Positions 33,009 to 41,952 of a stretch of DNA of 64,000 nt are shown here, in pieces. This DNA comes from Lacipirellula limnantheis (GTDB lineage: Bacteria > Planctomycetota > Planctomycetia > Pirellulales > Lacipirellulaceae). The stretch is from assembly GCF_007746075.1 (NCBI RefSeq), contig NZ_CP036339.1, positions 1,261,817 to 1,325,816 on the forward strand, written 5' to 3'. The position numbers and the translations under genes were made by a program. Position 1 is the first letter of the stretch. Each line of letters opens with the position of its first letter. The notes beneath the pieces were generated by a model, which was not told where the DNA came from, did no database searches, and was given only the letters and a program-made list of their open reading frames with translations.

Positions 33009-33980
33009 TCAGCCTTGCTCGGCCTCGTCATCGCCGCGGCGAGAGCGGCGTTGAGGACGCTCGCCGCCAGCGCCGCTGGCGTCGTCATTCCCGCCGCGAC
33101 CAAACCGACCGCCGGGACCATTTTGTCCACGCTGGCCCCCCTGTCCGCCCAACGCGCCGCGAGCGCGGCCGCCCATTTGACGGCCAAATTGCTCAATCTC
33201 CTTCGCGTCGACTTCGCCGTTGCCGTCTGCATCGGCTTGGCGAAGCATCGGGCGTGCCTGTTCCGACGCTTCATCGGTGGTAATTTTGCCGTCGCCGTTC
33301 TTGTCCATGGACATGAACCGCTGGGTCATATCGCCGCCGCCACGGCCAAAGCCGCCGCCGGGGCCGCCAAAGCCTCCGCCGCCCGGGCCGCCCCCCATTC
33401 GCTGCATGGCCGTTTCGAGTTCCGCCTTCGAGACGGCGCCGTCGCCATCGGCGTCTGCTCCGCGAAGCATCATCCCCATCCGCGGGTCGTTGACTTCATC
33501 GGGGGTAATCTTGCCGTCGCCGTTCTGGTCGGCGCTCATCACGCGGTCAACCATCTGCGACGGGTCGCCCATCGGGCCGCCTGGTCCACCCGGCCCGCCC
33601 GGTCCGCTCGCCTCTTCCTGGGTGATGGCTCCGTCGCCGTCCGTATCAAGCGTTGCCAACGCGGCGGCTGCCTTGCGCAGCTCCGCCTTACTGATCGAAC
33701 CGTCGCTGTCGGCGTCCAGGGCGGTGAACATGGCATTGCCGCGCCGGAAACCGCGACCGCCGAATCCGCCGCCAAACCGGCCCCCGTCTTCCCCTTCGGC
33801 GCCGCGACCGAAATTCCGCTCCCCGCGCTCGCCATCGCCGCGACCTGGGCGCTCGCCGCGCGGGGCGCCTGCTTCCTCGTCGCCGAATTCGGCGCCCGCA
33901 TCGCGACCGCGGGGGGCTTGGGCAAACGCCGACGTGGTTGTCAGCAGGCAGAGGGCGACGGCCCAACATGTTTTGGCCAT
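33009..33980 (-). CDS. Secreted Gly/Arg-rich protein with six EF-hand loops
   Basis: 323 residues from ATG 33980 with AGGAG upstream. Signal peptide 1-21 (ending AFAQ). Six EF-hand-type calcium loops are visible: DADSDGSISKAE, DTDGDGAITQEE, DQNGDGKITPDE, DADGDGAVSKAE, DKNGDGKITTDE and DADGNGEVDAKE, separated by Gly-Pro and Gly-Phe rich linkers. The N- and C-terminal ends are Arg-Gly-Glu rich. It is probably a calcium-binding or scaffold protein of the cell envelope. EF-hand proteins with GG linkers are frequent in planctomycetes; a partner is not evident. Confidence 0.88.
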   Translation of the reverse strand: MAKTCWAVALCLLTTTSAFAQAPRGRDAGAEFGDEEAGAPRGERPGRGDGERGERNFGRGAEGEDGGRFGGGFGGRGFRRGNAMFTALDADSDGSISKAELRKAAAALATLDTDGDGAITQEEASGPGGPGGPGGPMGDPSQMVDRVMSADQNGDGKITPDEVNDPRMGMMLRGADADGDGAVSKAELETAMQRMGGGPGGGGFGGPGGGFGRGGGDMTQRFMSMDKNGDGKITTDEASEQARPMLRQADADGNGEVDAKEIEQFGRQMGGRARGALGGQGGQRGQNGPGGRFGRGGNDDASGAGGERPQRRSRRGDDEAEQG

Positions 33981-34422
33981 GATCTGATTCTCTCCTGAAT
34001 GAGCCGTCGCTGCGCGGGGATAATCCCGAGGGAAGCAGCGATCGGGATGGTGTGGCGAGTTGTTCCGATTAGATTGACCGCCGACGGGCGGCGGCGCAAC
34101 GGGAGTATACCTCAGGTTGCCGGGAAAAACCGCCCGCTGGCGTGCGAACCGGCCGGACGATGGGGAATGAAACCCCAGGCGTCGCCGGCGGTTTCGATTG
34201 CCGCGATTCTCAGGGGCTCCGCGGACGATCGAGCAAGTTGTGCGCCGACGGAGGGTTTCAGGGGCGATTGTCTGCAACCAACAGACGCAAATCATCCGCA
34301 GAGCTGCGGCAATTCGGCGGTTTTGGTATCTTCGAGCGTTCAACGTTTCGACGCCTGCCACTGAAGCTTTTCCCTAGGTCGTGATCCAGTGAGGTCGCGA
34401 CGACGCCAAGCAGTCACACTTC
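33981..34422. other. Divergent intergenic region
   Basis: No gene supported. It separates the EF-hand gene (minus) from the SDR gene (plus) and should hold both promoters; no confident boxes were identified. Confidence 0.45.
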
Positions 34423-35385
34423 ATGGAACAGACGCAACAGACGGTGCTGGTGACCGGGGCGTCTTCCGGGATTGGCTTGGCGACCGCCAAGCTGCTGGCC
34501 GCTAGTGGCTATCGCGTCTTCGCCGGCGTGCGGTCGGAGGCGGGGCAAGCCGCGATTCGCGCGGCGGGGTTGGGGTCGCTCACGCCGGTGTGGCTTGACG
34601 TGACGGATGCCGAACAGGTGCGGCGAGCGATTGTCGAGATAGAGGCCGCGTCCCCGACCGGGCTGTTTTCGCTGGTGAACAACGCGGGCGTTGGGTTGCC
34701 CTCGGTGGTCGAGTTCACCGACATCGACGAGTTGCGGGACGTGCTGGAGGTGAACACCCTGGCGCCGCTGCGGATGATGCAAGTCTGCTTACCGCTCCTG
34801 CGGAAGGGAGGCGGGCGGATAGTGAATGTATCGAGCATGAACGGGACGATCGCTCTGCCAATGGTGGGCGGATACTCGGCGAGTAAGTTCGCACTGGAGG
34901 CGCTGTCGAATACGCTGCGCATCGAGCTGCGGCCGTGGAAAATTCCGGTGACGGTGATTCGTCCCGGCCAGGTGCGGACGGCGATTTTTGAGAAGGCGCG
35001 GGCGGCGCTGCAAACGCGCTCGCAGCAGTTGCCGGCGGATCTGGAGCCCGGTTATGGTCCCCTGTTTGCGCGCTGCGCCAGTCTGAACGAACGCGGGGCG
35101 AAGCGTGGGGCGTCGCCGCAGAAGGTGGCGGGCGCGGTGCTGAAGGCCCTGCGTGCGCGCAAGCCGCGGCTGCACTATCTGGTGGGGGCGGATGCCATTT
35201 GGCTCGATATCGGGCTGGACGTGCTGCCGACGAAATTGCTCAATCGGTTGATTGCTCGGATTTCGGGGGTGATGAAGGGAGAGCGCGCGGTGCAAATTCA
35301 GCCCCTGGCTCTGCCAGGGGGTAGCAGCACGCGGGGCGACGCCGATCGGAATGGGGGCCGACCCCCCGGCGGAGCCGGGGGCTAA
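34423..35385 (+). CDS. Short-chain dehydrogenase/reductase with repeat-encoded tail
   Basis: 320 residues. It is a classical SDR: cofactor loop TGASSGIGLATA (11-22), VNNAGVG, catalytic Ser in NVSSMNG, YSASK catalytic Tyr/Lys pair and IRPGQVRTAIF. Many relatives act on retinol or steroid-like alcohols, but the substrate here is unknown. The last 28 residues (QPLALPGGSS..., ending GGAGG) are translated from a family A palindromic repeat (35300-35391) that also supplies the stop, so the original C-terminus was probably about 292 residues. Confidence 0.88.
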   Translation: MEQTQQTVLVTGASSGIGLATAKLLAASGYRVFAGVRSEAGQAAIRAAGLGSLTPVWLDVTDAEQVRRAIVEIEAASPTGLFSLVNNAGVGLPSVVEFTDIDELRDVLEVNTLAPLRMMQVCLPLLRKGGGRIVNVSSMNGTIALPMVGGYSASKFALEALSNTLRIELRPWKIPVTVIRPGQVRTAIFEKARAALQTRSQQLPADLEPGYGPLFARCASLNERGAKRGASPQKVAGAVLKALRARKPRLHYLVGADAIWLDIGLDVLPTKLLNRLIARISGVMKGERAVQIQPLALPGGSSTRGDADRNGGRPPGGAGG

Positions 35386-35391
35386 AGTACC
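35300..35391. repeat. Dispersed palindromic element, family A (copy 1)
   Basis: Two small hairpins, GCCCCTGGC-TCT-GCCAGGGG at 35301 and CCCCCGGC-GGA-GCCGGGGG at 35363, joined by a centre GCGGGGCGACGCC, with edge GGGCTAAAGTACC. It overlaps the 3' end of the SDR gene and lies against the stop of the next, convergent gene. Confidence 0.85.
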
Positions 35392-35396
35392 CGCGA

Positions 35397-36512
35397 TCAA
35401 TCTTCTTCGTCGACCGCGTACGTCGGGGCGCCGAGTTCGCCGCGGTAGACTTCGAAGTTCTTTGAAAACACCTTCTTCGCGAAGAACGCGTCGCCCGGCA
35501 GGCGGTTCCAGAGGCTCGAGACGATCGGCCGCATCTTGCCGCCGGCCCGCTTTTTGGTTTCATTGGTGAACGGGCCGAGCGTCAGGGCGTCGCAGCCGAG
35601 TTCGATGGCGTGCTCGATCGCCCGCGAAATGAGGTTGTGGTAGGCGAGGATCTCGTGCGAGATCTTGTAGTCGAGGCCGCCGTGGCATTGCATCAGGCGT
35701 TTGCCGTCGACGAGGCAGCTCATGAAGCCGACCACTTGGTCGCCTAGATGGGCGGTGAGGACGATCTGCCACTGCGCGGCGATGGCCTGCGGGTTGGTGA
35801 GGACGTCGTTGTAGGGGACGTTGAACTTCGTGTTGACCTCGCTTGAGCCGAGCAGCGCCATCACCTGGCGATGCAGCGTCGGGTTCTCGCCGATGACGCC
35901 TTGCCACATCTCGATGCGGGCGCCCGCCTTCGCGAACGTGTCGCGCTCGCGGCGGAAATTGCGGCGGCGATTGCGCGACAGCGTGGCGAGAAAGTCGTCG
36001 AGCTTGCGGCAGTTCTCGGTGACGATCCGCACCATCGGCAGCGTGAGGAATTGGTGGTATTTCTCCGTGGCGGCCCACTCGGCCTCTTCGGGCGGTTCCG
36101 AAATCCACACAGTGTCGACCTTCTTCTGCGCCTTCAGGAAGGCCGAAATGGCGCGCTTCACCGCGGGGCGATCGACGCCGGGGGCGATGATGAAGGGCGA
36201 GCAGGCGTCGTAGGCCATGAAGGCCGTGTCGACGAGCAGCGTCGTCTTGCGGGCGAGGGGGCCGATGATGGGGCCGAGCCACTTGCGCACCGGCGGGCGG
36301 AGCATATCGGTCGCTTTGCGTTTGCGAAGGCGCACCACCGGGGCGATTGCGGTTAACCGCTCGCCATCATAGGCCTTGGCCCAGAAGAGCTCCGTCTCCT
36401 TCGTCGAAAACGGAAAGTACTTGGCGCAACTCGCGACCGCTTCGCCGCCGCCAACTGCTGCCCGCTCGTCCGAACTCAGATTGACGTCAGCAACAACTCG
36501 AAATTGCGACAT
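35397..36512 (-). CDS. GNAT/BioF2-type acyltransferase (FemAB-like)
   Basis: 371 residues. The central segment CRKLDDFLATLSRNRRRNFRRERDTFAKAG matches the start of the Acetyltransf_6 (BioF2-like) domain, and LGDQVVGFMSCLVDGKRLMQCHGGLDY and ILAYHNLISRAIEHAIELGCDALTLGP are the GNAT strands. The family transfers acyl or aminoacyl groups, often in polysaccharide or cell-envelope synthesis. There is no signal peptide, so it acts in the cytoplasm. The substrate cannot be assigned. Confidence 0.75.
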   Translation of the reverse strand: MSQFRVVADVNLSSDERAAVGGGEAVASCAKYFPFSTKETELFWAKAYDGERLTAIAPVVRLRKRKATDMLRPPVRKWLGPIIGPLARKTTLLVDTAFMAYDACSPFIIAPGVDRPAVKRAISAFLKAQKKVDTVWISEPPEEAEWAATEKYHQFLTLPMVRIVTENCRKLDDFLATLSRNRRRNFRRERDTFAKAGARIEMWQGVIGENPTLHRQVMALLGSSEVNTKFNVPYNDVLTNPQAIAAQWQIVLTAHLGDQVVGFMSCLVDGKRLMQCHGGLDYKISHEILAYHNLISRAIEHAIELGCDALTLGPFTNETKKRAGGKMRPIVSSLWNRLPGDAFFAKKVFSKNFEVYRGELGAPTYAVDEED

Positions 36513-37028
36513 GTTGGCCGGCCCGTCGAATGAACAATTGCTATGCAGTATTGCTGGGTCAATTTACAGGGCGGGTCTAAGACCCCACTATGCCTAACCG
36601 CCCTAAACCAATCTTTCGGGCGGTGGACTTGCCCAGGCACAGATTATGCCCGCGAATGACGAAGATAGATGTGGCGAGCATTGGAAAGGCGGCTCGCCAG
36701 TGCGCGGAAGCGCGATACCAGACGATGCATCGCGCCGCCCAGCACCGCGCCAATTTGACCCCGCTGGGTAAAATAGATAACGTAAATTGAGCGCTGCCGG
36801 TTGAGTTGAGATTAAGTATCAGAGAAACTCTACCGATACGCTCTTTTGCGTAGAATCCGCTAGCCGCTGACGACATTTGAAGTCGTCGGCCCCCGCCCTC
36901 AAGGAAGTCCAAACTGCACGGCGGTGCGATTCGACCGCGTTGTCGCTTCTTCCCAGTCGGGGAGTCGCGAATGCGGGCGGCGCGCAGGCTGCGGCGACTC
37001 CTATCCCAGCTAGTTTTGGAGTGCAGCT
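36513..37028. other. Divergent intergenic region
   Basis: No gene supported. It has lower GC than its surroundings near 36770-36840. It lies between the acyltransferase (minus) and the desaturase (plus) and should contain both promoters; none could be placed with confidence. Confidence 0.45.
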
Positions 37029-38087
37029 TTGGCTTCGGTGACCCAATTCACGCCTGACGAAGAGCGCTCGCTGGCGGAAAAGCATACGCTGCCGCGGATG
37101 CTCTCCATTCCGCTCGCCGGCCTCGGCATGGCCCTCAACGGATTGCTGATGACCGGCGTGGTCGCCTGGGATCAAGCGACTCCATGGATGGTCGGCCTGT
37201 TGGTGGCGTTCACGGCGTCCATGATGTTCTGCTGGACCAGTGCGCTGCACGAAGCCGCCCATCAAACGCTGTTCAAATCGCGGGCACTTTCGGTCTGGTG
37301 CGGCCGGTTATTGGGCACGATGATGTTCACCCCATACACCGCCTATCGCGAAGTCCATATCCGGCATCACGCTTATCTCAATACGCCGCGAGATTGGGAG
37401 CTTTGGCCTTACAGCGACCCGAATGCATCGCTCGGCTTTCGCCGCGCCTTCGTTTGGTTCGATCTGCTGTGCGGCATAGCGTCGGGGCCGATTATCTACG
37501 GGCGGATCTATTTTCATCGCAACTCGCCGATCAAGTCGGCGGCGGTACGCCGCGAGATTCGCAACGAATATATCGCCATCGCTGCGCTCTGGGGCGGCAT
37601 CTGGCTGTACGTCGGGTTAACTCACCAGTGGGCTTCCCACTTGATCGTCGTCATCCTGCCGATGTACATCGCGGCATTCATGCAGACGTTCCGTAAGTTC
37701 ACCGAGCACCTCGGCATGGCGAGCTTCGATCCCCTGCAAGGAACGCGCACGGTGCTGCCGCGCAAGTGGCTGCTGCGCCTCAGTTCATTCCTGAACTTCG
37801 ACATCTTCATCCACGGCCCCCACCACCGCCACCCGCGGCTGACGCACACGACGCTCGAAGACAAGCTGTGCGAGTATCAGCGCGAGAACCCCGACGTCGT
37901 TTATCCGGCGTACGAGCGCTACTGGAAGGCGATGCTGGCGATGTTTCCCTCGATGATCTTCAACCCCGGTTGCGGGGTGAATGCAGGAAACACCGACGCG
38001 CACTTCGCCGCCCCCGGCGAGGCGGAGGATTTCGCCAGCGACGTCGTGCCCAGCGCCGGCAAGGCGGCGATGCGATCGGCGTCGTAG
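37029..38087 (+). CDS. Membrane fatty-acid desaturase
   Basis: 352 residues. The start is TTG 37029, chosen because TGGAG lies at 37016-37020 at proper spacing; the next candidate is GTG 37038. Four to six hydrophobic segments. The three His boxes of di-iron desaturases are present: HEAAH, HIRHH and HGPHHRHP. It probably inserts a double bond into acyl chains in the membrane using O2 and electrons, or acts as a hydroxylase or carotenoid ketolase, which share this fold. It is followed by a family A repeat. Confidence 0.88.
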   Translation: MASVTQFTPDEERSLAEKHTLPRMLSIPLAGLGMALNGLLMTGVVAWDQATPWMVGLLVAFTASMMFCWTSALHEAAHQTLFKSRALSVWCGRLLGTMMFTPYTAYREVHIRHHAYLNTPRDWELWPYSDPNASLGFRRAFVWFDLLCGIASGPIIYGRIYFHRNSPIKSAAVRREIRNEYIAIAALWGGIWLYVGLTHQWASHLIVVILPMYIAAFMQTFRKFTEHLGMASFDPLQGTRTVLPRKWLLRLSSFLNFDIFIHGPHHRHPRLTHTTLEDKLCEYQRENPDVVYPAYERYWKAMLAMFPSMIFNPGCGVNAGNTDAHFAAPGEAEDFASDVVPSAGKAAMRSAS

Positions 38088-38100
38088 CGCCGTCCTCTTC

Positions 38101-38190
38101 TAGCCCCTGGCTCCGCCAGGGTGTCGCGCGGCTTATCGCATCGGCATGAGGCGCGTGTTGACCCCCGGGCGGAGCCCGGGGCTGAACTTA
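38101..38190. repeat. Dispersed palindromic element, family A (copy 2)
   Basis: AGCCCCTGGCTCCGCCAGGG at 38102 and CCCCGGGC-GGA-GCCCGGGG at 38163, with edge GGGCTGAACTTA. The TTA at 38188-38190 is the stop (TAA) of lptB on the minus strand, so the element edge ends lptB. Confidence 0.85.
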
Positions 38191-39045
38191 CGCCGCCTCA
38201 TCCGGCGGGTGATGACGGCCTGTCAGCCGTTCGCGCAGTGCCGCCAACCGCCCATGCGGCGTCGTGGCCGCGATGCTCGCCGCGACGGCGGTCGCCGGCG
38301 CCATCGGCCTGCCTTTCACGGAGAGGTCCATCCCTTCGCCGAAGTAGTATTTCCGCGCTTCGGGGTTCCGCAGCACTTCGTCGGGTCGCCCGTGGCAGAG
38401 CACCTGACCGGCACGAATGACGTAGCTGCGGTCGGTGATCTCAAGCGTTTCACGCACCTGATGGTCGGTGATCAAGATTGAGATGCCGCGCGAGCGAAGA
38501 TCACGAACGATCTCCTGAATGCTCGCAATCGTCACCGGATCGATGCCGGTGAACGGCTCATCGAGCAGGATGATTTGCGGGTTCGACACGAGGCAGCGAG
38601 CGATCTCGACGCGGCGTCGCTCGCCGCCGGAGAGCGACTGGGCCTTCGCCTTTCGCAGCTTCGTGACGCCGAACTGTTCGAGCAGCTCGTCGCAGCGAAA
38701 GCGGCGCTCCTTACGGCTCATGCCGAGCATTTCCATGACGCCGAGCAGGTTGTTCTGCACCGAGAGCTTGCGGAAGACGCTCGATTCCTGGGCGAGGTAA
38801 CCCATGCCTCCCTCTCGGGATCGCTTATACATGGGCCAGTTGGTGACGTCCTTGTCCTGGAGGGTGACCTTCCCCGCATCGGGGTCGATCATGCCGCAAG
38901 ACATGCGGAAGGTGGTCGTCTTGCCGGCGCCGTTGGGGCCGAGCAACCCGACGATCTCGCCGGGAGCGACTTCGTAGTCGACGCCGTCAACGACGCGCCG
39001 GCGGCCGTAGTTTTTCACCAGGCCGCGAACTTTGAGCAGGGTCAT
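38188..39045 (-). CDS. lptB: LPS export ABC transporter ATP-binding protein
   Basis: 285 residues; GGAGG lies eight bases before ATG 39045. ABC motifs: Walker A GPNGAGKTTT at 36-45, Q-loop YLAQESSVFRKL, signature LSGGERRRVEIARCL, Walker B IILLDEPFTGID and switch His in ITDHQVRETLEI. The SVFRKLSVQNNL region is diagnostic of LptB, which powers lipopolysaccharide transport with LptF/LptG (not nearby). It has a C-terminal extension of about 45 residues beyond E. coli LptB (241), Ala- and Arg-rich, and its stop falls in a family A repeat edge. Confidence 0.92.
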   Translation of the reverse strand: MTLLKVRGLVKNYGRRRVVDGVDYEVAPGEIVGLLGPNGAGKTTTFRMSCGMIDPDAGKVTLQDKDVTNWPMYKRSREGGMGYLAQESSVFRKLSVQNNLLGVMEMLGMSRKERRFRCDELLEQFGVTKLRKAKAQSLSGGERRRVEIARCLVSNPQIILLDEPFTGIDPVTIASIQEIVRDLRSRGISILITDHQVRETLEITDRSYVIRAGQVLCHGRPDEVLRNPEARKYYFGEGMDLSVKGRPMAPATAVAASIAATTPHGRLAALRERLTGRHHPPDEAA

Positions 39046-39144
39046 TCGATTCGTCCTCCATGACGAATTGGTGTCTTGACGGCGTCGCGTGGTTTGCAGC
39101 CTCTGGCTTCGAAACTTTTCTAATGGCCATCATCCATCGCTTTC

Positions 39145-39233
39145 ACCACAGAGAACACAGAGGTCACAGAGAAGACGACAAAAGGCAAACGCCTCAACTC
39201 TTCCTCCGTGCTCTCTGTGTGCTCTGTGGTTAA
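39145..39233. repeat. Dispersed inverted repeat, family E (copy 1)
   Basis: Arms made of the short word CACAGAG: ACCACAGAGAACACAGAGG at 39146, complement CTCTGTGTGCTCTGTGGTTAA ending 39233. A second copy lies at 52481-52591. It lies between lepB and lptB. Confidence 0.85.
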
Positions 39234-39299
39234 GTCGTAAGCAACTAAGCCTTTCAAGCGTGCGGGCAGTTGAATATGGATCGGAGACGGGGCCTACGA

Positions 39300-41282
39300 T
39301 CATCTCACAATTCTCATATCGCCGAAATTCGGGAACCCCGGCAATGCGTTCAAGAACGGTATGCTCCCCCACGAATGGGGCCAGAACACGCTCACCGCTT
39401 TGCCGATCAGCAGCCGCCGGTCGAGGTACGGCCCCCCCGGGTGATCGCCCGACATGCCAGGCATCATCCATAACCGACAGTCTTTGCTTTCCGGACTGTT
39501 GTCGCCCATGACGAACAGCTGTCCCTCTTCGACGTTGAAGTCGTGTTTGCGCCGCCCGGCGAACACGTTCCAATAGTCGGGCGTCGAGAAGAGGGTTTCC
39601 AATCCGTACGCCGGCGGGTCGTAGTCAGCGAGGTATTGCGGGTCGTCGGGGTATTTCGTGGCGATGTAATAGATGTCGCGGAGCACGGCGAGCCGAGTCA
39701 CCGTCAGCTTGGCGTCTTGGGCCCCGATGCCGACGGGGGACAAATCGCCTTGGTCTTCGGCCGAGTTCTCGCTCGCCCAGGGGATCATCCCTTTGCGGCC
39801 GCCTGGCAGCAGCTTGTCGGGATCGTAGGTCGCATCGCCAAGGTCGACGAGTTCGCCGTCGACCCACAGGAGCAACTGGTCATCGACGTTAGCGAACCGC
39901 AGCTCGTACGTTCCCGGCGAATTGACGCTGGTCTGGCCGCTTGCCTTGAAGTCGAGCGCCTCGCCGGTGCGCCCGTCAATCGCGCTGAGCGTCACCTTGC
40001 CGTCGCCGAGGTTAAACGTCGCGCGAAAATGGTTACCTGCCTCCACTAAGTCGAGCACCAATTCCCCGCGGGCCTCTTCTACGTCGACCGTCGCGTCGAC
40101 AGCCAAATCGCCGACCCACTCCGTGCCGAAGCTGCCGGAGTCTTGCCCGGAGTTAGGACGAATTTGCCAGCCGTCGCGCTCGGCGAACCCGCGCAACAAT
40201 CGAGCGTTATAAGCGTTGAAGTCAGAAATCAACTGCGGGCGGCTGCTCTTGCGGACGCTCTCGCGCAGTTCTTCCGCCGTTTTGCTTCCTTCCTTGGCGA
40301 CTGCGTCGATGCCATCCTTCGCCGCACGACGGGCGATGGTCCAATGATTGTCGTCTGGAATCAGGTGTCGATAGCGAAGCCACGCCATTGGCGCGTCTTT
40401 GCCCGTGTCGATCGAGAACCGTTGTGCGACGGTCTGCTCTCCTGGTTCTACCGCGACCTTCCAGCCGTCGGGCGTCGTTGCGGCCCATCGCAGGGGCCAC
40501 CCGGCGTTGTAGAGCGTCGTCGGTTCGAAATTAGTGTCGTGCACCAGCTCCAGCATCGCCTCGACCTTGTCGGCCGGTTTGCGTTCGATGAGGAATTCCG
40601 CACTCTCGTCGCCGAGTGCGCGGGTGAAGACGTCCCCTTGATAGAGTTGCAACTGTTCGCCCGGGAGGCCTACCAGTCGCTTGATGTAGTTCATATTCCC
40701 ATCGCCGGGAAACTTGAACACCACCACATCCCACCGCTCTGGCTCGCTGAAGTCGATCCCGTACTTGTTGACCAAGATGCGATCGCCAGGATAGCTCGGC
40801 TGAAATTCGATATCCGGCACGTCGGCCTCCGCAAGCGCCGTCCGCGGCAAGTCGGGACGCATTGGCATCAGGTAGCGACACATCGGGCACATGCCGCCGA
40901 CGACGTCGAGGCTCTCGATGGCCGCCTTAATGCGCGTCGCCTCGGCGCCCTGGGCGCCCCGTAGCCGCGCCATTAGCCGATCGCGATTCTCGCCCTCGCT
41001 GCTGGCGGTGGTGCGGAAGCGATGCCCACACTGCAGGCAATGGACATCCTTATGCTGCCCTTGCAGCGACGGCGACATCGACCCCGTCGGAATGACGAAC
41101 GCCTCGGCTTCGAACGAGCGGAACAGAAACGCCAGCACGAAGGCCACAACGATCGACTCGAGCGTCTCGCGGAACATCACGAAGTCGTGGTTCGACTTCG
41201 TTTCGGGAGCCTTGGATTCCGCCAGGGGCGCCTCGGCGGGCTTCGCGTCACGTCGATCAGGAGCCGTCTTCTTATTCGCCAT
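39300..41282 (-). CDS. lepB: Signal peptidase I, enlarged with zinc ribbon and beta-sandwich insert
   Basis: 660 residues, about twice E. coli LepB (324). One membrane helix (about 41-57) leads to the catalytic Ser68 in PTGSMSPSLQG. A CxxC pair (82/85) and a second CxxC (132/135) form a probable zinc ribbon inserted after the Ser box. The catalytic Lys is in NYIKRLVG (about 201). Roughly residues 230-590 are an insertion, partly like a LamG/DUF1080 jelly roll (ATFNLGDGKVTLSAIDG, GTYELRFANVDDQLLLWVDGEL). The conserved GDNSPESKD box (about 593) and the C-terminal strands follow. It removes signal peptides at the outer face of the inner membrane; the role of the insertion is unknown. Confidence 0.92.
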   Translation of the reverse strand: MANKKTAPDRRDAKPAEAPLAESKAPETKSNHDFVMFRETLESIVVAFVLAFLFRSFEAEAFVIPTGSMSPSLQGQHKDVHCLQCGHRFRTTASSEGENRDRLMARLRGAQGAEATRIKAAIESLDVVGGMCPMCRYLMPMRPDLPRTALAEADVPDIEFQPSYPGDRILVNKYGIDFSEPERWDVVVFKFPGDGNMNYIKRLVGLPGEQLQLYQGDVFTRALGDESAEFLIERKPADKVEAMLELVHDTNFEPTTLYNAGWPLRWAATTPDGWKVAVEPGEQTVAQRFSIDTGKDAPMAWLRYRHLIPDDNHWTIARRAAKDGIDAVAKEGSKTAEELRESVRKSSRPQLISDFNAYNARLLRGFAERDGWQIRPNSGQDSGSFGTEWVGDLAVDATVDVEEARGELVLDLVEAGNHFRATFNLGDGKVTLSAIDGRTGEALDFKASGQTSVNSPGTYELRFANVDDQLLLWVDGELVDLGDATYDPDKLLPGGRKGMIPWASENSAEDQGDLSPVGIGAQDAKLTVTRLAVLRDIYYIATKYPDDPQYLADYDPPAYGLETLFSTPDYWNVFAGRRKHDFNVEEGQLFVMGDNSPESKDCRLWMMPGMSGDHPGGPYLDRRLLIGKAVSVFWPHSWGSIPFLNALPGFPNFGDMRIVR

Positions 41283-41328
41283 CGAAATTCCATCAAAAAC
41301 TGAGTAGCGGCGGTTCGGCGAAAGAGAC

Positions 41329-41481
41329 TAACCACCAAGACACGAAGGGCACAAAGACGCACCAATGATGAGAAACGCGACCAAGTATTTTGGAGCGTTG
41401 GCTTCGGCTCCGGGTTGGTCGCTTTTCTTCTTGCCTGGTTTCCTTCGTGTTTCTTAGTGACCTTCGTGTCTTGGTGGTTAA
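41329..41481. repeat. Dispersed inverted repeat, family F (copy 1)
   Basis: TAACCACCAAGACACGAAGG at 41329 pairs with the complement CCTTCGTGTCTTGGTGGTTA ending at 41481; the internal part is only partly paired. It lies upstream of lepB, in a 670-base gap without genes. Confidence 0.85.
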
Positions 41482-41769
41482 TCTTCTACCCCTCCACGGG
41501 GCAGCCACCCGCATGAGCGGAGTCGAGGTCCTCCGTCCATTCGCTACGGGCGTCGCAATATAGCCACTTCCGTCAAATGGGGGAAACTTGAAAAGGCCCC
41601 ATCGGCGGCTGCTAGCTGTCTTGGCCGAATTATACCGGGGGGCCGTGTAGCGGGCACTCTCCGTGTGCCTGCTTCATAGGGGAGATTCCTGCTGCGGGGA
41701 ATTAGGATAATCGCTACCTTGGCCGCCAGTTGCTGAAACTCCGTCGCATACGGCCAGCGCGACAACACG

Positions 41770-41887
41770 GCTAGCCGGAGGGCCACGCCCCCCGGGCGGC
41801 CTTGGCCAGGGGTGTTCCATTCCTCCGCCGCGTTCGTGGGGTCTTACTCGTTCGGCGGGGCGTCAGGACCGCGTGGCGGTCCGGCTG
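41770..41887. repeat. Dispersed palindromic element, family C (copy 2)
   Basis: Outer arms GCTAGCCGGAGGGCCACGCC at 41770 and GACCGCGTGGCGGTCCGGC near 41868. The second half contains the family C hairpin seen at 2996 and 51440. It is in the gap before the FkbM gene. Confidence 0.65.
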
Positions 41888-41952
41888 TTGGGGAACGATC
41901 ATGTTAGTTTTGGCGCGTTGCGTGAAAGTCATTTGGGAAATTTGAGTTCGCC

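Noticed and set aside
39145..39233. Word-like repeats (CACAGAG, TTTGCGC) as a CRISPR array
   Set aside because: They are single palindromes with degenerate words, lacking regular direct repeats and unique spacers; no cas genes are present.
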